64,000 nt of DNA from Lumbricus rubellus (lineage: Eukaryota; Annelida; Clitellata; Crassiclitellata; Lumbricidae): contig OX243816.1 of NCBI GenBank assembly GCA_945859605.1, positions 32,016,771 to 32,080,770 on the forward strand. The letters are read 5' to 3'. Below the pieces are notes generated by a model. It saw nothing but the letters and a program-made list of their open reading frames with translations, searched no databases and was not told the DNA's origin. Shown here piece after piece: positions 42,465 to 53,392 of this stretch; position 1 is the first letter of the stretch, and each line of letters opens with the position of its first letter. The translations under genes and the position numbers were made by a program.

Positions 42465-43873
42465 TATCCGGTCAAAACCGCGCACTCAAAACCGCGCACA
42501 CAAAACCGCGATTCACAAAACCGCGCACCCTCAGAACCGCGCACGATCATTACCGCGCACGATCATAACCGCATTCAAGTATTTCAACATGCATCCAGCT
42601 TCTATTTCATATCTAAAAATACCTTCATCCAGCTTCCATTTTTCATGCGTTATTTTCGTCAATCATGGGCGTCCGCATAAATTTTTGCAAGGGTGGACAA
42701 AATTTTTTCGATGATCACAGCTACCGTAAATATTTTAGTCACATGAGCTTGAAAAATGCAAAGCTAGAAAGTAAGAGCACGAGTATTTTTCAATGTGGTT
42801 TCTTAATGCAAATTCTTTAGTTTCATTTTGTGTATCAGCTTTAATATGAACAGTTTTTTTAGTGCGAAGAAATTTTTTAAAGTAGATGTTAAAAGTAGGT
42901 TCCTGAAGCGGCGCAGTAATTATTAATATTATTATAAGTCCATTGATGAGTGAATAGGCTAAGTGAACAGAAAATTGGTGTCAGTTTTCAAGGTGCAAGT
43001 GTTCCTCTAGCTACTTCTATTGATACTTAATTTTGTGCAGTTGTCAAAGATTGCATGACAGCGAGATTCCAATCATGTAGGCCATAATTGATAGAAAAAT
43101 ACTATTTGCAAGGGCGCCTGCCGGAGGGTTAACAGCCAATGATTATTGTTTTAGCTTTTAGCAAGATGTTGATAATTAATGCAAGGCAGAAAATGAAGAG
43201 CATGTTTATTTCTGCAGAAATTTCTAATAATATATTTCTGACTTTCACTTTGTGTATCATTCGTATCATTAGTACTTTAATGCGAAGAAATTTGTTAAAA
43301 ACCCAAAAGTGGTAGTTAGAAAAATAAGTTTCGGTTTTCCAGGGGGGCAAGTCCCCCCTTGCCCCTATGTGCGGGCGCCCATGTCGTCAATCCAGATTCT
43401 ATACCTGATATAAAAAAATATAAAAATACCTTCATCCAGCTTTCGTTTCTTAAACGTTTTTTCATAAATCCAGCTTCTATTTCATATAAAAAATAGCTTC
43501 ATCCAGCTTCCGTTTCTCATGCGTTATTTTCGTCAATCCAGCTTATATTTCATATCTAAAAATACCTCCATCCAGCTTCGATTTCTCATGCGTTATTTTC
43601 GTTAATCCAGCTTCTATTTTACTTGTAAAAGAACCTTCATCCAGCCTCAATTTCTCTTGCGTTTTTCAATAACCCAGCCTCCATTTCACCTCTAAATAAT
43701 TTAATCCAGCTTCCATTTCTCAAGCGCTGGACCAGTTGTCTGTAGACCAGTTGTCGTGACCCCGCTAAAACAGATGCTCAAACAGGATCGTGCGCGGTAA
43801 TGATCGTGCGCGGTTCTGAGGGTGCGCGGTTTTGTGAATAGCGGTTTTGTGTGCGCGGTTTTGATAGTAAACC
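42465..43873. mobile_element. Mutator-like (?) element with iterated aaaaccgcgc ends and inner tandem repeats
   Basis: The left end has successive words tcaaaaccgcgcac, acaaaaccgcgatt, acaaaaccgcgcac, cagaaccgcgcacg and attaccgcgcacg (42471-42575). The right end repeats these inverted (43787-43870). The flanks ctggcgatgg at 42455-42464 and 43874-43883 are a perfect 10-base direct repeat. The inner part is made of about six copies of a 65-75 base unit with tccagcttc and tttctcatgcgttattttcg. A 9-10 bp duplication with long repetitive arms suits a Mutator-like element, but no transposase is present. A hAT MITE at 42664-43383 interrupts it. Confidence 0.7.
42664..43383. mobile_element. hAT-like MITE, 720 bp, nested in the 42465-43873 element
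   Basis: The ends catgggcgtccgcata and tgtgcgggcgcccatg are inverted. The flanks tcgtcaat (42656-42663 and 43384-43391) are identical 8-base duplications, and the word is part of the tandem unit of the host element. No transposase is seen. It resembles the CATAGGCGTACG MITEs at 57749 and 59343 in having CA...TG ends. Confidence 0.85.
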
Positions 43874-43883
43874 CTGGCGATGG

Positions 43884-44415
43884 CTTCAGATATATAGGCC
43901 TACAGAGTTGCGTTGTTAGAGTTGGAGGCGGACGGATCCACATTAGATGCTGCTTATAGGCTAGGCCTATACACGGTGTTAACAGCTACATTTTTAGACC
44001 TCACATATAAAGGATGAATCCTCTCCCTCGCCGTGTCGTCTGTCCACCGACAGCATACTCCATATTTACTCATTGTATCGACGAGCGGACGAGGTGTATA
44101 GTTTAGTGAACCGCAATTTTTAAACATTTCTTCCATGGAGAAGATTGAAGCCTCGATTCTCCACGTATTTTTTAAAGTGTAGGCTACCGGTACACTGGAT
44201 TAACAGCTAACCATGGCACAATATGATAATATTTATGTGACATTTGACTTTAATTAAAGCGGCTGCTATATAAATTAGTTTGAAAAAGTTATATTTCTAA
44301 ACTGTCGTATAAAATGGTTTCCAAGTCTTCATAATAACCACATTGAAATACAACAGGAAGTTTCAGGAACCAAGATAAGTCGATCTTTCTGTCTTGTGCC
44401 ACATGAGCCTCCTTC

Positions 44416-44453
<38 letters not shown>

Positions 44454-44831
44454 CATATATATAGTTTTTGATAGGTAGTGAAAGGTACTAAATACTTACG
44501 GTATAGGTAATAAACAAAGTGATGATCATGACGACGACGACGACGACGATGAATGTGATAAGTGTGATGATAACAATGGCATTCAACTTGAAGTTTACCA
44601 CTTTAATTCCATCTGTAAAATTAAAATTATCTTGAAAAACATTTTCAGTTCAAATTGTCACCTAATAACTATTAAATTGTTGTTTCCAAGATATCAACAA
44701 AGAGCGTCTGATGGTCGGTAAGCTTAGGCCATTCCACATCCCACCCACCGTGCTCCCTTCGGCTCTTCTCCTACCCGCCCTCGTCGTTCTCCGTGCACGG
44801 GCGAATCGACCTTCAGACGTCGTTGCCGGAA
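43884..44831. other. Region upstream of FAM43; presumed promoter and 5' UTR
   Basis: Includes a (TA)n tract at 44420-44450 and (GAC)n at 44530-44550. It becomes GC-rich from about 44730 towards the FAM43 ATG at 44832. The coding frame stays open upstream of the ATG to about 44793 but without an ATG. Confidence 0.45.
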
Positions 44832-45712
44832 ATGAACTGGTTCCGATGGCGAAGTAAGTCCTTCAACATCTCTGAGTGCGATCCAACCTTCAAGGTCAAG
44901 TACCTGGGCAACGTGTTGACGACCTTCGTCAGAGGCGACGGTTGCGTCGATCGACCTCTGTCGACGATCTGGAACAACTACCTCGCCAACTCGTCCTGCC
45001 TCGACATGCAACTGACCGTGACGAACTGCGGACTCAAGGTCGTGACTCGACCGGCGAATCCGCAGAGCGCGACGGCGGCGGGTCAGGACTGCGTGACGGA
45101 GTACCGCTGCCACCGCATCTCGTACTGCCACCACCACCCGCAGTTTCCGAAGCTCTTCGTCTGGGTCTACCGCCACGAGGGTCGAAAGATGAAGGTCGAG
45201 GTCAGGTGCCACGCCGTCCTCTGCAAGTCGGAGGCGAAGGCGAAGGTCATCTGCACGCAGCTGCGCGAAAAGATGTCCTTCGCGCTGGCCGAGTACAGCC
45301 GCGAGAAGACGCGTCGCCAGAACTCACGTCTGGTCGTCCAGAGGACTCGGTCCGTTCCGGCAGGGGTCGGTGGCATCGCCCCACTCGTCCGGACCCAACT
45401 CCTCCGCCAGGGACAGCTCTTCAAACCGTCCTCATCGAACTCCAACAACGCTCCACACCTCTGCGCAATCACCGAAGAATTGGACGAACCAGAAGGAAGT
45501 TGCAGCCCGGCCACGCCCACTCGGGTGTCATGGCAACAGGATGTGGTGGAGGAGGAGGAGGAGGAGGACGCGGATGCTGCTGCGTGTGGGGTGATGGAGG
45601 GACGCAGAAGGTGGTTAAGTGCAACGGGCGAACAGAGGAACTGTGGCGACGGTGATGATGATGATGACGACGTTTTCTCGTCTAAACCACCAAATATTAA
45701 TTTCGACTGCAG
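44832..45712 (+). CDS. fam43: FAM43-like PTB-domain protein, exon 1
   Basis: Encodes a relative of vertebrate FAM43A/B, small proteins with a phosphotyrosine-binding-like fold whose biochemical role is poorly known. ATG at 44832 opens MNWFRWRSKSFNISECDPTF. A PTB-type domain at about residues 12-160 contains VKYLGNVLTTFVRGDGC, IWNN, CHRISYC, VWVYRHE and RCHAVLC, which line up with the human FAM43A words VLYLGNATTIQARGDGC, VTYC, AWVYRHE and RCHAVL as I recall them. Further on, APHLCAITEEL matches the conserved SAPKLGSITEDL, followed by acidic Glu/Asp runs. The frame reaches a stop at 45714, but the exon probably ends at 45712 because cag|gtaggc is a good donor and frame and length continue in exon 2. 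Vertebrate FAM43 genes are single-exon in coding sequence as I recall. An alternative is a 294-residue protein ending at 45716. Confidence 0.9.
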
Positions 45713-46433
45713 GTAGGCCTAATTATCTATTAATGCCCCTATTCTCTTCTCATTATTGATTTCTCTTCTACTGCATAATGTTGTTATGCAATCGATCTAT
45801 AGTATACCACGGATCCACATTGTCAGTCGTTTATCAAGTGCCGACATGTCGGTGCACACGTCAAACCTTCCGTTTCTCTATACACGACCCGCCAGTAAGG
45901 CCGTAGCTATAGGCGAGTTTTGAGTGTTTGAACCCCTTCCCAAATTAAATAATGCTACCATGAAATAATGCATTTTCTTACACAATCTTGATGTAAGGAC
46001 TAAAGGGATATCATTTTGAAGCTCTTATTTCCAACTGAAATTTTATAATAGAATAAATCATCATCCAAATCTTTTAGTCCGTTGATTCGGTTGTTTTTCG
46101 ACTTGCTCAAGATCGAGTAAACACCCCCCCCCCACACCCCAAATAAAATCATGGCTACTACCTTGCGCCAGTTTCCTACCCCGTCTTTCTCAGCCATTTT
46201 TTTATTGACATCATAATACTCAATCTGGTTTATAACAATTTATTTTAATGTAACGATGTCTACTATACGATAGGGCCTATACTATTATAATACACGATGA
46301 TGTTGATGTTGACGACGACGTTGACGATATTTACGACGATGTTGACGATGTTGACGAATGACGACGACGCTAACGACGTTGAGGCTATTCACAATGTTGA
46401 CTACGAAGATGTTAATGATTTCTTCTTTCATAG
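45713..46433 (+). other. Predicted FAM43 intron (phase 2)
   Basis: Donor gtaggc at 45713 and acceptor tttcttctttcatag ending at 46433. It contains a C-run (46121-46133) and a (GAC/GTT)-rich stretch that keeps a frame open before the acceptor. Confidence 0.7.
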
Positions 46434-46833
46434 ATTATCCGACGTCGTTCATATTCGTTCATTATCTGAAAATGTCAACACGATCGACGAACCTTCTTCC
46501 TGTCAATCAAACTCCGTCTGTCAATCAAACTCCGTCTGTCTCATTCCGTCAATCAATCCGTGCAGCCCTGCAGATCTGTCAATCATCCGCCATCATTCAG
46601 AAGCAGTGACTGACTCCTCGGAGAAGGAAGAGCAGGATGCAGTGCTCGTCAGCAGAGTACATCCAGGTCACCACCTCGCTCCTCCTTCGCTGTCCGAGAA
46701 TGACGTGGACAAGTACAGGACGGCCTGGGAGAGGACTGATCCGGAAGGAATGGAGACCACGAAGGACGTCCCGGAGTTTGATGATCAGAGCATAGAGTCC
46801 GGATTCTCTGAACAGGACGCTCACGATCCATGA
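46434..46833 (+). CDS. fam43: FAM43-like protein, exon 2 (C-terminus)
   Basis: The first base completes an Arg codon (ag|a) with exon 1, then the frame reads LSDVVHIRSLSENVN and on to DDQSIESGFSEQDAHDP with TGA at 46831-46833. The piece is acidic and Ser-rich, like the C-terminal part of FAM43A, which also ends in a Ser/Glu-rich tail (SGSESSIEGG as I recall). The joined protein is 426 residues, close to human FAM43A (423). The frame-compatible splice signals and the matching length are the main support. Confidence 0.72.
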
Positions 46834-48684
46834 CGATGGATCAGACACTGCCAGTGGGATACCACCTGCATGTGGCTCAGTTTCACATCTCACGTCATCA
46901 CTTATAGCCAGCCACGGCCACATTAATTTTATACTTCCTGCAGGTCATCATTGCGTTTTATACCTTGTCTGTGTCTCAAGTTTCTCAACGAACTCGATTA
47001 GATATTATTTTACCAAATGCGTCATATCAGTTTAAACTCCTAGTAACCTTTTAACTTGACCCAATTGCTGACCGCATAATGTTATTGACCCACATTCTAG
47101 CCAATCGTCGTTAATTCGCCAACCAATCAATTTTGAGTTTCTCACTCCACTAGGAACCTTTGGCCTATTATTTCTGACCAGCATTCTGACCAATTTCCCG
47201 ACGACGTCTTTTGTGGACGGCGCATGTGACTGAAAGCGAAGTCTAATGTTGACTGTGATTCATATAAGGCTAGACTATATAGGCCTACCAGTATTACTGA
47301 ATGACCTGTGGTTTAAATTTAATGCGTCAGTTAACCTAGGCTACAATTACCGTTACACAGAGTCAATTGAAGTTATTGAAGGAAATGTGTGGAAATCGGA
47401 GAACAGTTAAGCAGTTAACCACAATGCGCTACAAGAATAAAACGTTGTAGGGCCTATAATTATGATAATCGGAGAACAGTTACTGTACAGTTAAACTATT
47501 AATCACATTGCGCTACAAGAATAAAACATTGTATAATATTATGATGCAAGAGTTAATGAATTCATTTATGAGGTCTTCCCCGCATGTATATACGGAGGAA
47601 AGGCCGGGGAGGATTATGGGTAATGATCTGGCACAAATGGACGAAGAGCAAAGATTCGGACCGACGATACCCTTCGGAAAACCGTCTTAGCCTTTCAATC
47701 GCCAGATGGCGCTGATTAAATGAGCAGTAGGACGTTACGACGCCTTGTATGGCTGCCAAACAACTGCATTCGACTCCTGTAATAATTTATGATCACCAGT
47801 TCTTAATATGATTTGTAATTTTACTGCATTTCGTCAGTTTGAAATAATATTAAAAATAGAAGATTATTAGTATAATAGTATTACAACCTTAGTCATGACA
47901 CTTACGGTACTAATTACGCAAATCTGCTAGGTTCTTTGAAGATGGGTATAACGAGCCCGGCTTTTGATGCGTGAAGCAACCTGTATGTTAGGCAGGTAGG
48001 TTCTACAGTCTACACGCATAATATGCGTCAATTAATGCTCAGCTCACCTGTGAGAGGAATTAATTGGTGGAAGTTATTGGATTCAGTTAGCATCGTTGAG
48101 CGGTTAGTGATCACAACTGAAGTAGATGGGACCACGAAGAATCGGTTACTGGCTGATGTGGGTGATGTTGGGGTGGGGGAGGGTGGGTGGGGTGATGATT
48201 GCAGATGTTACGTGATTGGATTCAATCAGACCAGATTAATTTTATTCAGCAAAGGATCCAATTACACAACGCGTTAGAGGCCTATGTAGGTATTTTAACG
48301 TCTGTCAGGACTCAGAAGTTACATGGTAGGCCTATGTGTCTGTAGATCAGTCTGTCTGTCTTTATGTCTGTCTGTGTGTCTGTCTGCCTGTCTGTCTGTC
48401 TGTCTTTGTCTGCCTATCATGCAGGACTTTTTTAGCGTGCAGTTCTACACAAAATATGCAGTTCTAAATGGATTTGTGCAGTTGTAGAAGCCCTTCCATC
48501 TGTACAGTGAGAGATGATTAAAAAGGTAATTGCCATCCTATCAGGAGTAATAATTATAATTTACCATGGAGGATGTGAAGGGGGAAAAAAGAGGTTTTGC
48601 AGTTCCAACATTTCCTTTTAAAAGCCCTGGTGTCAATTCTTGTAGGCTATCTGTCTCTTTCTGTTCCGCCTTCTCTCATTTATT
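46834..48684. other. FAM43 3' region and intergenic sequence
   Basis: Contains a 70-75 base tandem duplication at 47394-47533 (ggagaacagtta ... gcgctacaagaataaaac), each copy with an AATAAA (about 47436 and 47519) that could serve as a poly(A) signal. It also has TCTG repeats at 48345-48405. No further gene is recognised; the frame at 47508-47690 is not known to me. Confidence 0.5.
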
Positions 48685-49149
48685 CAGTGGCGGCGCCAGG
48701 GGTGGGCTAGGGGGGGCTAAGCCCCCCCTAAACGTGGCTCAGCCCCCCCAAAGCAAAAAGCTGAAAATGTCTAAAACGGATTACTTCGTAGTAAGAAAAC
48801 CAGACAATGAAAAACGGCAACGAAACCAACTATATTATCATAGTGTAGATGCTTATGCCATTGGCGCACCAGGGGAGGGGTTAGGGGGCTAAACCCCTAA
48901 ATGTGACTCAGCCTCATCCCAAAGCAAAAAACAATGAATGTCCATGTATCGGCTTAATGAATGTCCATGTATCGACTTAAAAGTTATTATTAAGCTTATC
49001 TTATTTTCGGACCTCAACTGCGGCGGACGGTCGTACATCGTGAGACATCAATTGCGACTGGGCTCGACTCCGGGACATCGACTTTCTCTGCGACTCAACA
49101 CTAGCATGGATGCAGTCTTCTTATTTATACCCTGAAGGGGACAGAGGGC

Positions 49150-49600
49150 TGAGGTACCGACCGGTCTGAGGTCCGGACGGGTCTGGAAGAGGGAAGAGGA
49201 CTGGAGGGTTCGAACTGGCGGGGGAAGGGGCTGAGATCCGGACCAGTCTGAGCCCCGCCTAGCGGGGGAAAAGGGGGGCTGAGGTCTGCGCGGGGGCAAG
49301 GGGACTGAGGTCCGGACCGGTGTGAATCCGGGCTGGCGGAGGAAGGGGGCTGAGGTTTGGCCCGGTGAGAGTCCGGGCTAGCGGAGGAAGGGGCTGAGGT
49401 TTGGCCCGGTGTGAGTCCGGGCTGGCGGAGAAAGGGGGCTGAGGTTTGGCCCGGTGTGAGTCCGGGCTGGCGGAGAAAGGGGGCTGAGGTTTGGCTCGGT
49501 GTGAGTCTGGGCTGGCGGAGAAAGGAGGCTGAGGTTTGGCCCGGTGTGAGTCCGGGCTGGCGGAGAAAGGGGGCTGAGGACGGGTTGGGGGAGGAATTAG
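49150..49600 (+). repeat. 45-bp G-rich minisatellite within the hAT element
   Basis: The unit gggggctgaggtttggcccg followed by gtgtgagtccgggctggcgg repeats about ten times, with more diverged units at the left. Because 45 is a multiple of three, one frame gives repeated SPGWRRKGAEVW, an artefact. Confidence 0.92.
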
Positions 49601-50119
49601 GGGCTGAGATTCACAACTTTCACAAGGACAGCAATTTTGAATTTCGCTACAATAGCGCGTCGTTGGTTATGCTAATAGAATGCGCTGCAGACCGTGATGA
49701 TGTTATGTGCATCATGCCCATTGTCCAGCCCGCCCGGCCTCCTGAAGAGCTACGCCGGTAGTTCTACACAACTATACATTGGAAAATGGGGTGTTCATTT
49801 AGCAACAGCAGTCATGGGCGGAGACTTGGGGGTCAGAGGACGGCCCACGAGACCCCAAAGTTTGTGGTTGTGGACGGAGATGCTGTTCCCCAATATTTCA
49901 AAAATATCTCAAAAATGTCATTGTAAATTTCTAGACGAATCTAGAGTGTTATCTGCTATTTATCCATCATGAACAATTTTGCTAGGACGACAGCAAAACT
50001 GGTATACCCTTGCAGTGTGGAATTCAATAATTTATAGGCCTACAACGTGGAGGAACATTGTTGAACTCATAAACCATTTCTTTCAGCAATGAAATAATTA
50101 TGAGAAATATTTTGAGATG

Positions 50120-50510
50120 ACAGCTTAAATGTTACCATTAAAGTGCTCATATCCGAAAATTTAAACAATGGCCTACATGGGGACACTTTTGAAGTTATAA
50201 TCCAAGACTTTCAGCAGTGAAATTATGTGCTATTTAGTAAAAATGACAGCCCAAAATGCTATTATTGCAATGTGGAAATTTAGAAAAATGTAAGAACTTT
50301 ATTGTTCATAAACAATTAGCAAACAAGAGCCAGACACGTGCTCCTGTCGATGTCAACAGCGAAAGACGCGCTGGTTTCTAGGGCTCCGCCCCAGACCCCG
50401 CTGGGGACCTTACGACGCTCCCCCATACTCCCTAGCCGGTATGAGCTTCGTGCATTCGGCACTCGCAGCTTCGCGTCTCCAGCGCATGCAAAATTACCGC
50501 CCTTAAGGAA
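50120..50510 (+). repeat. hAT-associated repeat with GC-rich multi-hairpin module (copy 3)
   Basis: Begins with AT-rich modules containing gatgacagcttaaatg, passes caaacaagagcc, and ends in the hairpin series (agggctccgccc; gacgctccc; ggcactcgcagcttcgcg). It is the same arrangement as 9640-10080. Confidence 0.8.
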
Positions 50511-50689
50511 AATGTTCTACTTGCGTCCCTGGGAGAAAGGGTTTGAGGTTTCAGCCCCAAATCTGAAATCCTGTCGCCGCGGCTGGTTGTACCCGTAAAA
50601 TCCCCTACATATGACATGCCCCTGGGGTTTTTCTATGTAGTAGGCCTATACCCATATGACAGTATACTTAAAAATTTCTATACACATTT

Positions 50690-51040
50690 TTTTAGCCTTC
50701 AAATTTCTGAAGACACCTTTTTAGCTGTCAACATTTCTAAATACACCTTCTTTTGGATGTCAACATTTCTAAAGACACCTTTTTTGGATGTCAACATTTC
50801 TGAAGACCCTTTTTTTAGTCGTCAAAATTTCTGAAAACACCTTTTTATAGTCGTCTAAATTTCTGAAGACACTTTTTTAGCTGTCAACATTTTTGAAGAC
50901 ACCTGTTTTTAGTCATCAGAATTTCTTAAGACACCTTTTTTTAGCTGCCAACATTTCTGAAGACACCTTTTTTTAATCGTCAAACTTTTTAAGACACCTT
51001 TTTTAGTCGTCAAAATTTCTGAAGACTCCTTTTTTAGTCG
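50690..51040 (+). repeat. 33-37 bp tandem repeat, about ten units
   Basis: The unit gtcaacatttctgaagacac followed by cttttttag is repeated with gtcgtcaaaa or gctgtcaaca variants. It lies between the two hairpin modules of the hAT element. Confidence 0.9.
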
Positions 51041-51046
51041 TTAATA

Positions 51047-51515
51047 TGACAGCTTGAAATGCTACCATTGCAGTGCTGAAATTAAAAAAATGTTTGACAT
51101 TTTGGGAGGGGGCACATCTCCCTGTCCAAACTCCTCCCCTGCTCGGATCGTCCTTCGGCCGCTCGTCCGTCCCCCAAAAGTTCGGACCAGGTTTCCGCCT
51201 ATGATAGTAAAGACTAAGACCATTTATTTTACAATAAAATTTTGACATTGTTATACTGGTAGCTAGTCTGCGACTCTGCAAAACGACTTCCTATTTAAGT
51301 TTTCATGATTTTATTGTTCATAAATAGCTGGCAAAAAGAGCATAAAAAGAGCTCTAGTTGAGGTTAACAGAGCTAAAAATGCGTTGGCGGCTGGGGCTCC
51401 GCCCCAGACCCCGCTGGGGGAGCTTACGACGCTCCCCCAGACCCCCTAGTCGGTATGGGCTTCGTGCCTTTGGCACTCGCAGCTTCGCGCCTTCGGCGCT
51501 TCAGAAAAAATTCTA
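51047..51515 (+). repeat. hAT-associated repeat with GC-rich multi-hairpin module (copy 4)
   Basis: Runs from tgacagcttgaaatgctacc through ctggcaaaaagagc to ggggctccgccccagacccc, ctgggggagcttacgacgct, ttggcactcgcagc and gcgccttcggcgc. It is the best-preserved hairpin series in the window. Confidence 0.82.
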
Positions 51516-51576
51516 GTTCGGCTTAGGGATTCAGCCCCCCCAAACCTGAAATCCTGGCGCCGCCACTGCATTTATT

Positions 51577-52617
51577 CTGCATAGGTCCTGCCTCTCCACA
51601 GTCTCCAGTGGCGTTGCCATGAGCTAGGTGGTTTGAACCACCCACTCTTGAAAAAGAGCCTCAAAATTTGTTTAAATCCGTTGACTTTTCGTTGTGTTAT
51701 TATGGGGTGGGGGTGGAAGGTTGAGCAATTGTGACCCTGTCTTTTAGTCATTAAAAATTTTCGTAGCCACCCCACTTTCTATTATAAAGGTTGACTTCGT
51801 CTCTGCAATGTGCCTCTTCCAGTGTGAGAATTGCCGGGATGGTTCAGCCCCCAGTCTTTCCTAGGACGCCTTTGTTAAGTCTTCATTTCATACCAAAATT
51901 CCACACAAATCTGCCCCTCTCCAATTATTTTTCCACAGTACCAATGCTGGCCTCTCCAGACTCATCGGCAACATGCCACGTATCGTATAAGGAAAGCTGA
52001 AGTATATACTTAGCCTATTGTTTTCGCGCTGAAATTAAGGCTAGCCTACAGTTTTTGACAATAGCCTACAGCCTGTTGATTAGGCTAAACATTTGTTGAC
52101 ATGGAAAGCGTTTCTTTCATCATTTCATGTTTTGAGCTTCAAACTTCAGAACCTCGGATTGTCAAATTCCCCAATTTTCGACTGTAACCAATAACAGGTA
52201 CGAAATGGTGCGTCTGTGAGATTGTGGCATATTATTTTTGCATTCCAGCTTTTTTAGGCCAAATATTTATTTTCAATGTGCAGCTGTTCCCGTTGGTCAT
52301 TCCATCGCGTTGTCATATGTCCGCTCCTTTCATGCAAGAGCATCCGTCATCATGCGTCATGGCATAAGATCACTGTAATTACCGGTATTTTAACAAATAC
52401 AATTTTAATAGACTAAACGGCCGAAAAGAATAAATAAAATACAAGCGCAGTTCCAAACGGCGGCGTTACTAGATCAACGGCGCACAGTCCTTAAGCTTTG
52501 ATCACGTGGCTCTACTAACAGGTGCGCGTTACCTGTATTGCTTGCGAATGTATGGTGCTCTCCAGCTAAACTGTTTTCGCGTTTGAAGAAATATTTTCGT
52601 ACGCAAAAAACATAAAA
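51577..52617 (+). promoter_or_regulatory. Intergenic sequence and presumed ITM2 promoter
   Basis: The last 180 bases before the ATG are richer in CpG and contain an E-box cacgtg (52503-52508). Transcription start not located. No gene recognised in 51577-52430. Confidence 0.35.
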
Positions 52618-52713
52618 ATGACGATTTACAAGCCGAAGAACGGCGTCGACGGAAAGTCAGGAAAGAAACTGGAGAAGTGTTCTGGAAAGGCTTTGTTCGG
52701 AGACGATGTAACG
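52618..52713 (+). CDS. ITM2-like BRICHOS protein, exon 1
   Basis: First of six exons of a type II membrane protein of the ITM2 (BRI) family. ATG at 52618 begins MTIYKPKNGVDGKSGKKLEK, a basic cytosolic N-terminus like the short polar head of ITM2 proteins. The donor gttagt follows at 52714 in phase 0. The whole predicted protein is 283 residues (human ITM2A-C are about 263-267). In order it has: cytosolic head; one transmembrane segment at residues 74-95; a stalk; a BRICHOS domain; a short C-terminal part with Cys. The family is processed by furin-type proteases in the secretory pathway, and BRICHOS acts as an intramolecular chaperone (family knowledge). Confidence 0.85.
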
Positions 52714-53203
52714 GTTAGTTAAGAGCATTGGCTCCTCGGTTTGTTTATGTTCCATCATGGGTTTCTTTCCGATTCCGAAGACGCAGTTTACTTGGAAGGA
52801 TTTCCGGATGGATAGCCAGCTCAGCTAGCTTGGCCTCAGCTTAAGTTACTTATAGGTTACAGTTCAGTTACCACAAAATTTACATATTGAATTTATTTGG
52901 TGCCGCTGCGTCCAGTATGCAAGTCGTGAAGATCAGCTGAGTGGTTGAAATATCACTCGAGGTCTTTCCAGGCATGCATACTTTGCATACTTTGCATATG
53001 CCTTTTGCAAGAACTTTACAAGAACAATTGCAATGCCAATCACCATTGACAGTATAGTAGCCGTGTACGCCCTATATCGTGGCTAATTCTGTGTATTTTG
53101 CGACCATGTCCACTGTAAGCCCAGTGGAATGCTGTATTTAGTGAACATAAGAGAAACAAATGCTCAATCTTATAATTATGTTCAGCTGGTTCTTTATTTG
53201 CAG

Positions 53204-53392
53204 CCGTTGACTGAGGACTGTGGCAAGGGAGATGAGGCGTTGAACTCGCATGGAGTCATCATCCTGCGCAACTACACGCAGAAGATTGAACGCAATTTCA
53301 TGAGAATCTGCACAGTCGCAGCGGTTCTCAGCATATTCATCTTTGCCGCCTGCTTTGGATACTTCGTCCACCAGAAAATGTTCAACTACAAG
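53204..53392 (+). CDS. ITM2-like BRICHOS protein, exon 2 (transmembrane segment)
   Basis: Acceptor ttctttatttgcag ends at 53203. The 63 codons, phase 0 at both ends, contain NYTQKIERNFMRICTV and the hydrophobic stretch ICTVAAVLSIFIFAACFGYF, a single signal-anchor helix after a basic residue, as in ITM2. The end is placed at tac aag|gttcaa because exon 3 continues in phase 0. This donor is weak, and the frame stays open beyond it into a CAT/CAC-rich tract that would encode poly-His, which I reject as coding. Confidence 0.82.

Larger units (their letters stand above)
48685..51568 (+). mobile_element. Non-autonomous hAT element, 2.9 kb
   Basis: The ends cagtggcggcgccagg (48685) and cctggcgccgccactg (to 51568) are perfect inverted repeats. 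The flanks catttatt at 48677-48684 and 51569-51576 are identical 8-base duplications. Inside the left end ATG at 48768 opens MSKTDYFVVRKPDNEKRQRN, a short start that resembles transposase N-termini. A second copy of the left terminus (ccattggcgcaccaggggag, from 48858) follows. The middle is a 45-bp minisatellite, the right half repeated AT-rich modules, a 33-37 bp array and two GC-rich hairpin modules. No catalytic hAT domain is present. Confidence 0.9.

Noticed and set aside
45890..46170. Another hAT MITE in the FAM43 intron (cagtaaggccgtagct ... atggctactaccttgcg)
   Set aside because: The inverted words match only partly and no flanking duplication was found.
49411..49761. 116-codon frame with SPGWRRKGAEVW repeats
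   Set aside because: Translation of the 45-bp minisatellite inside a hAT element.
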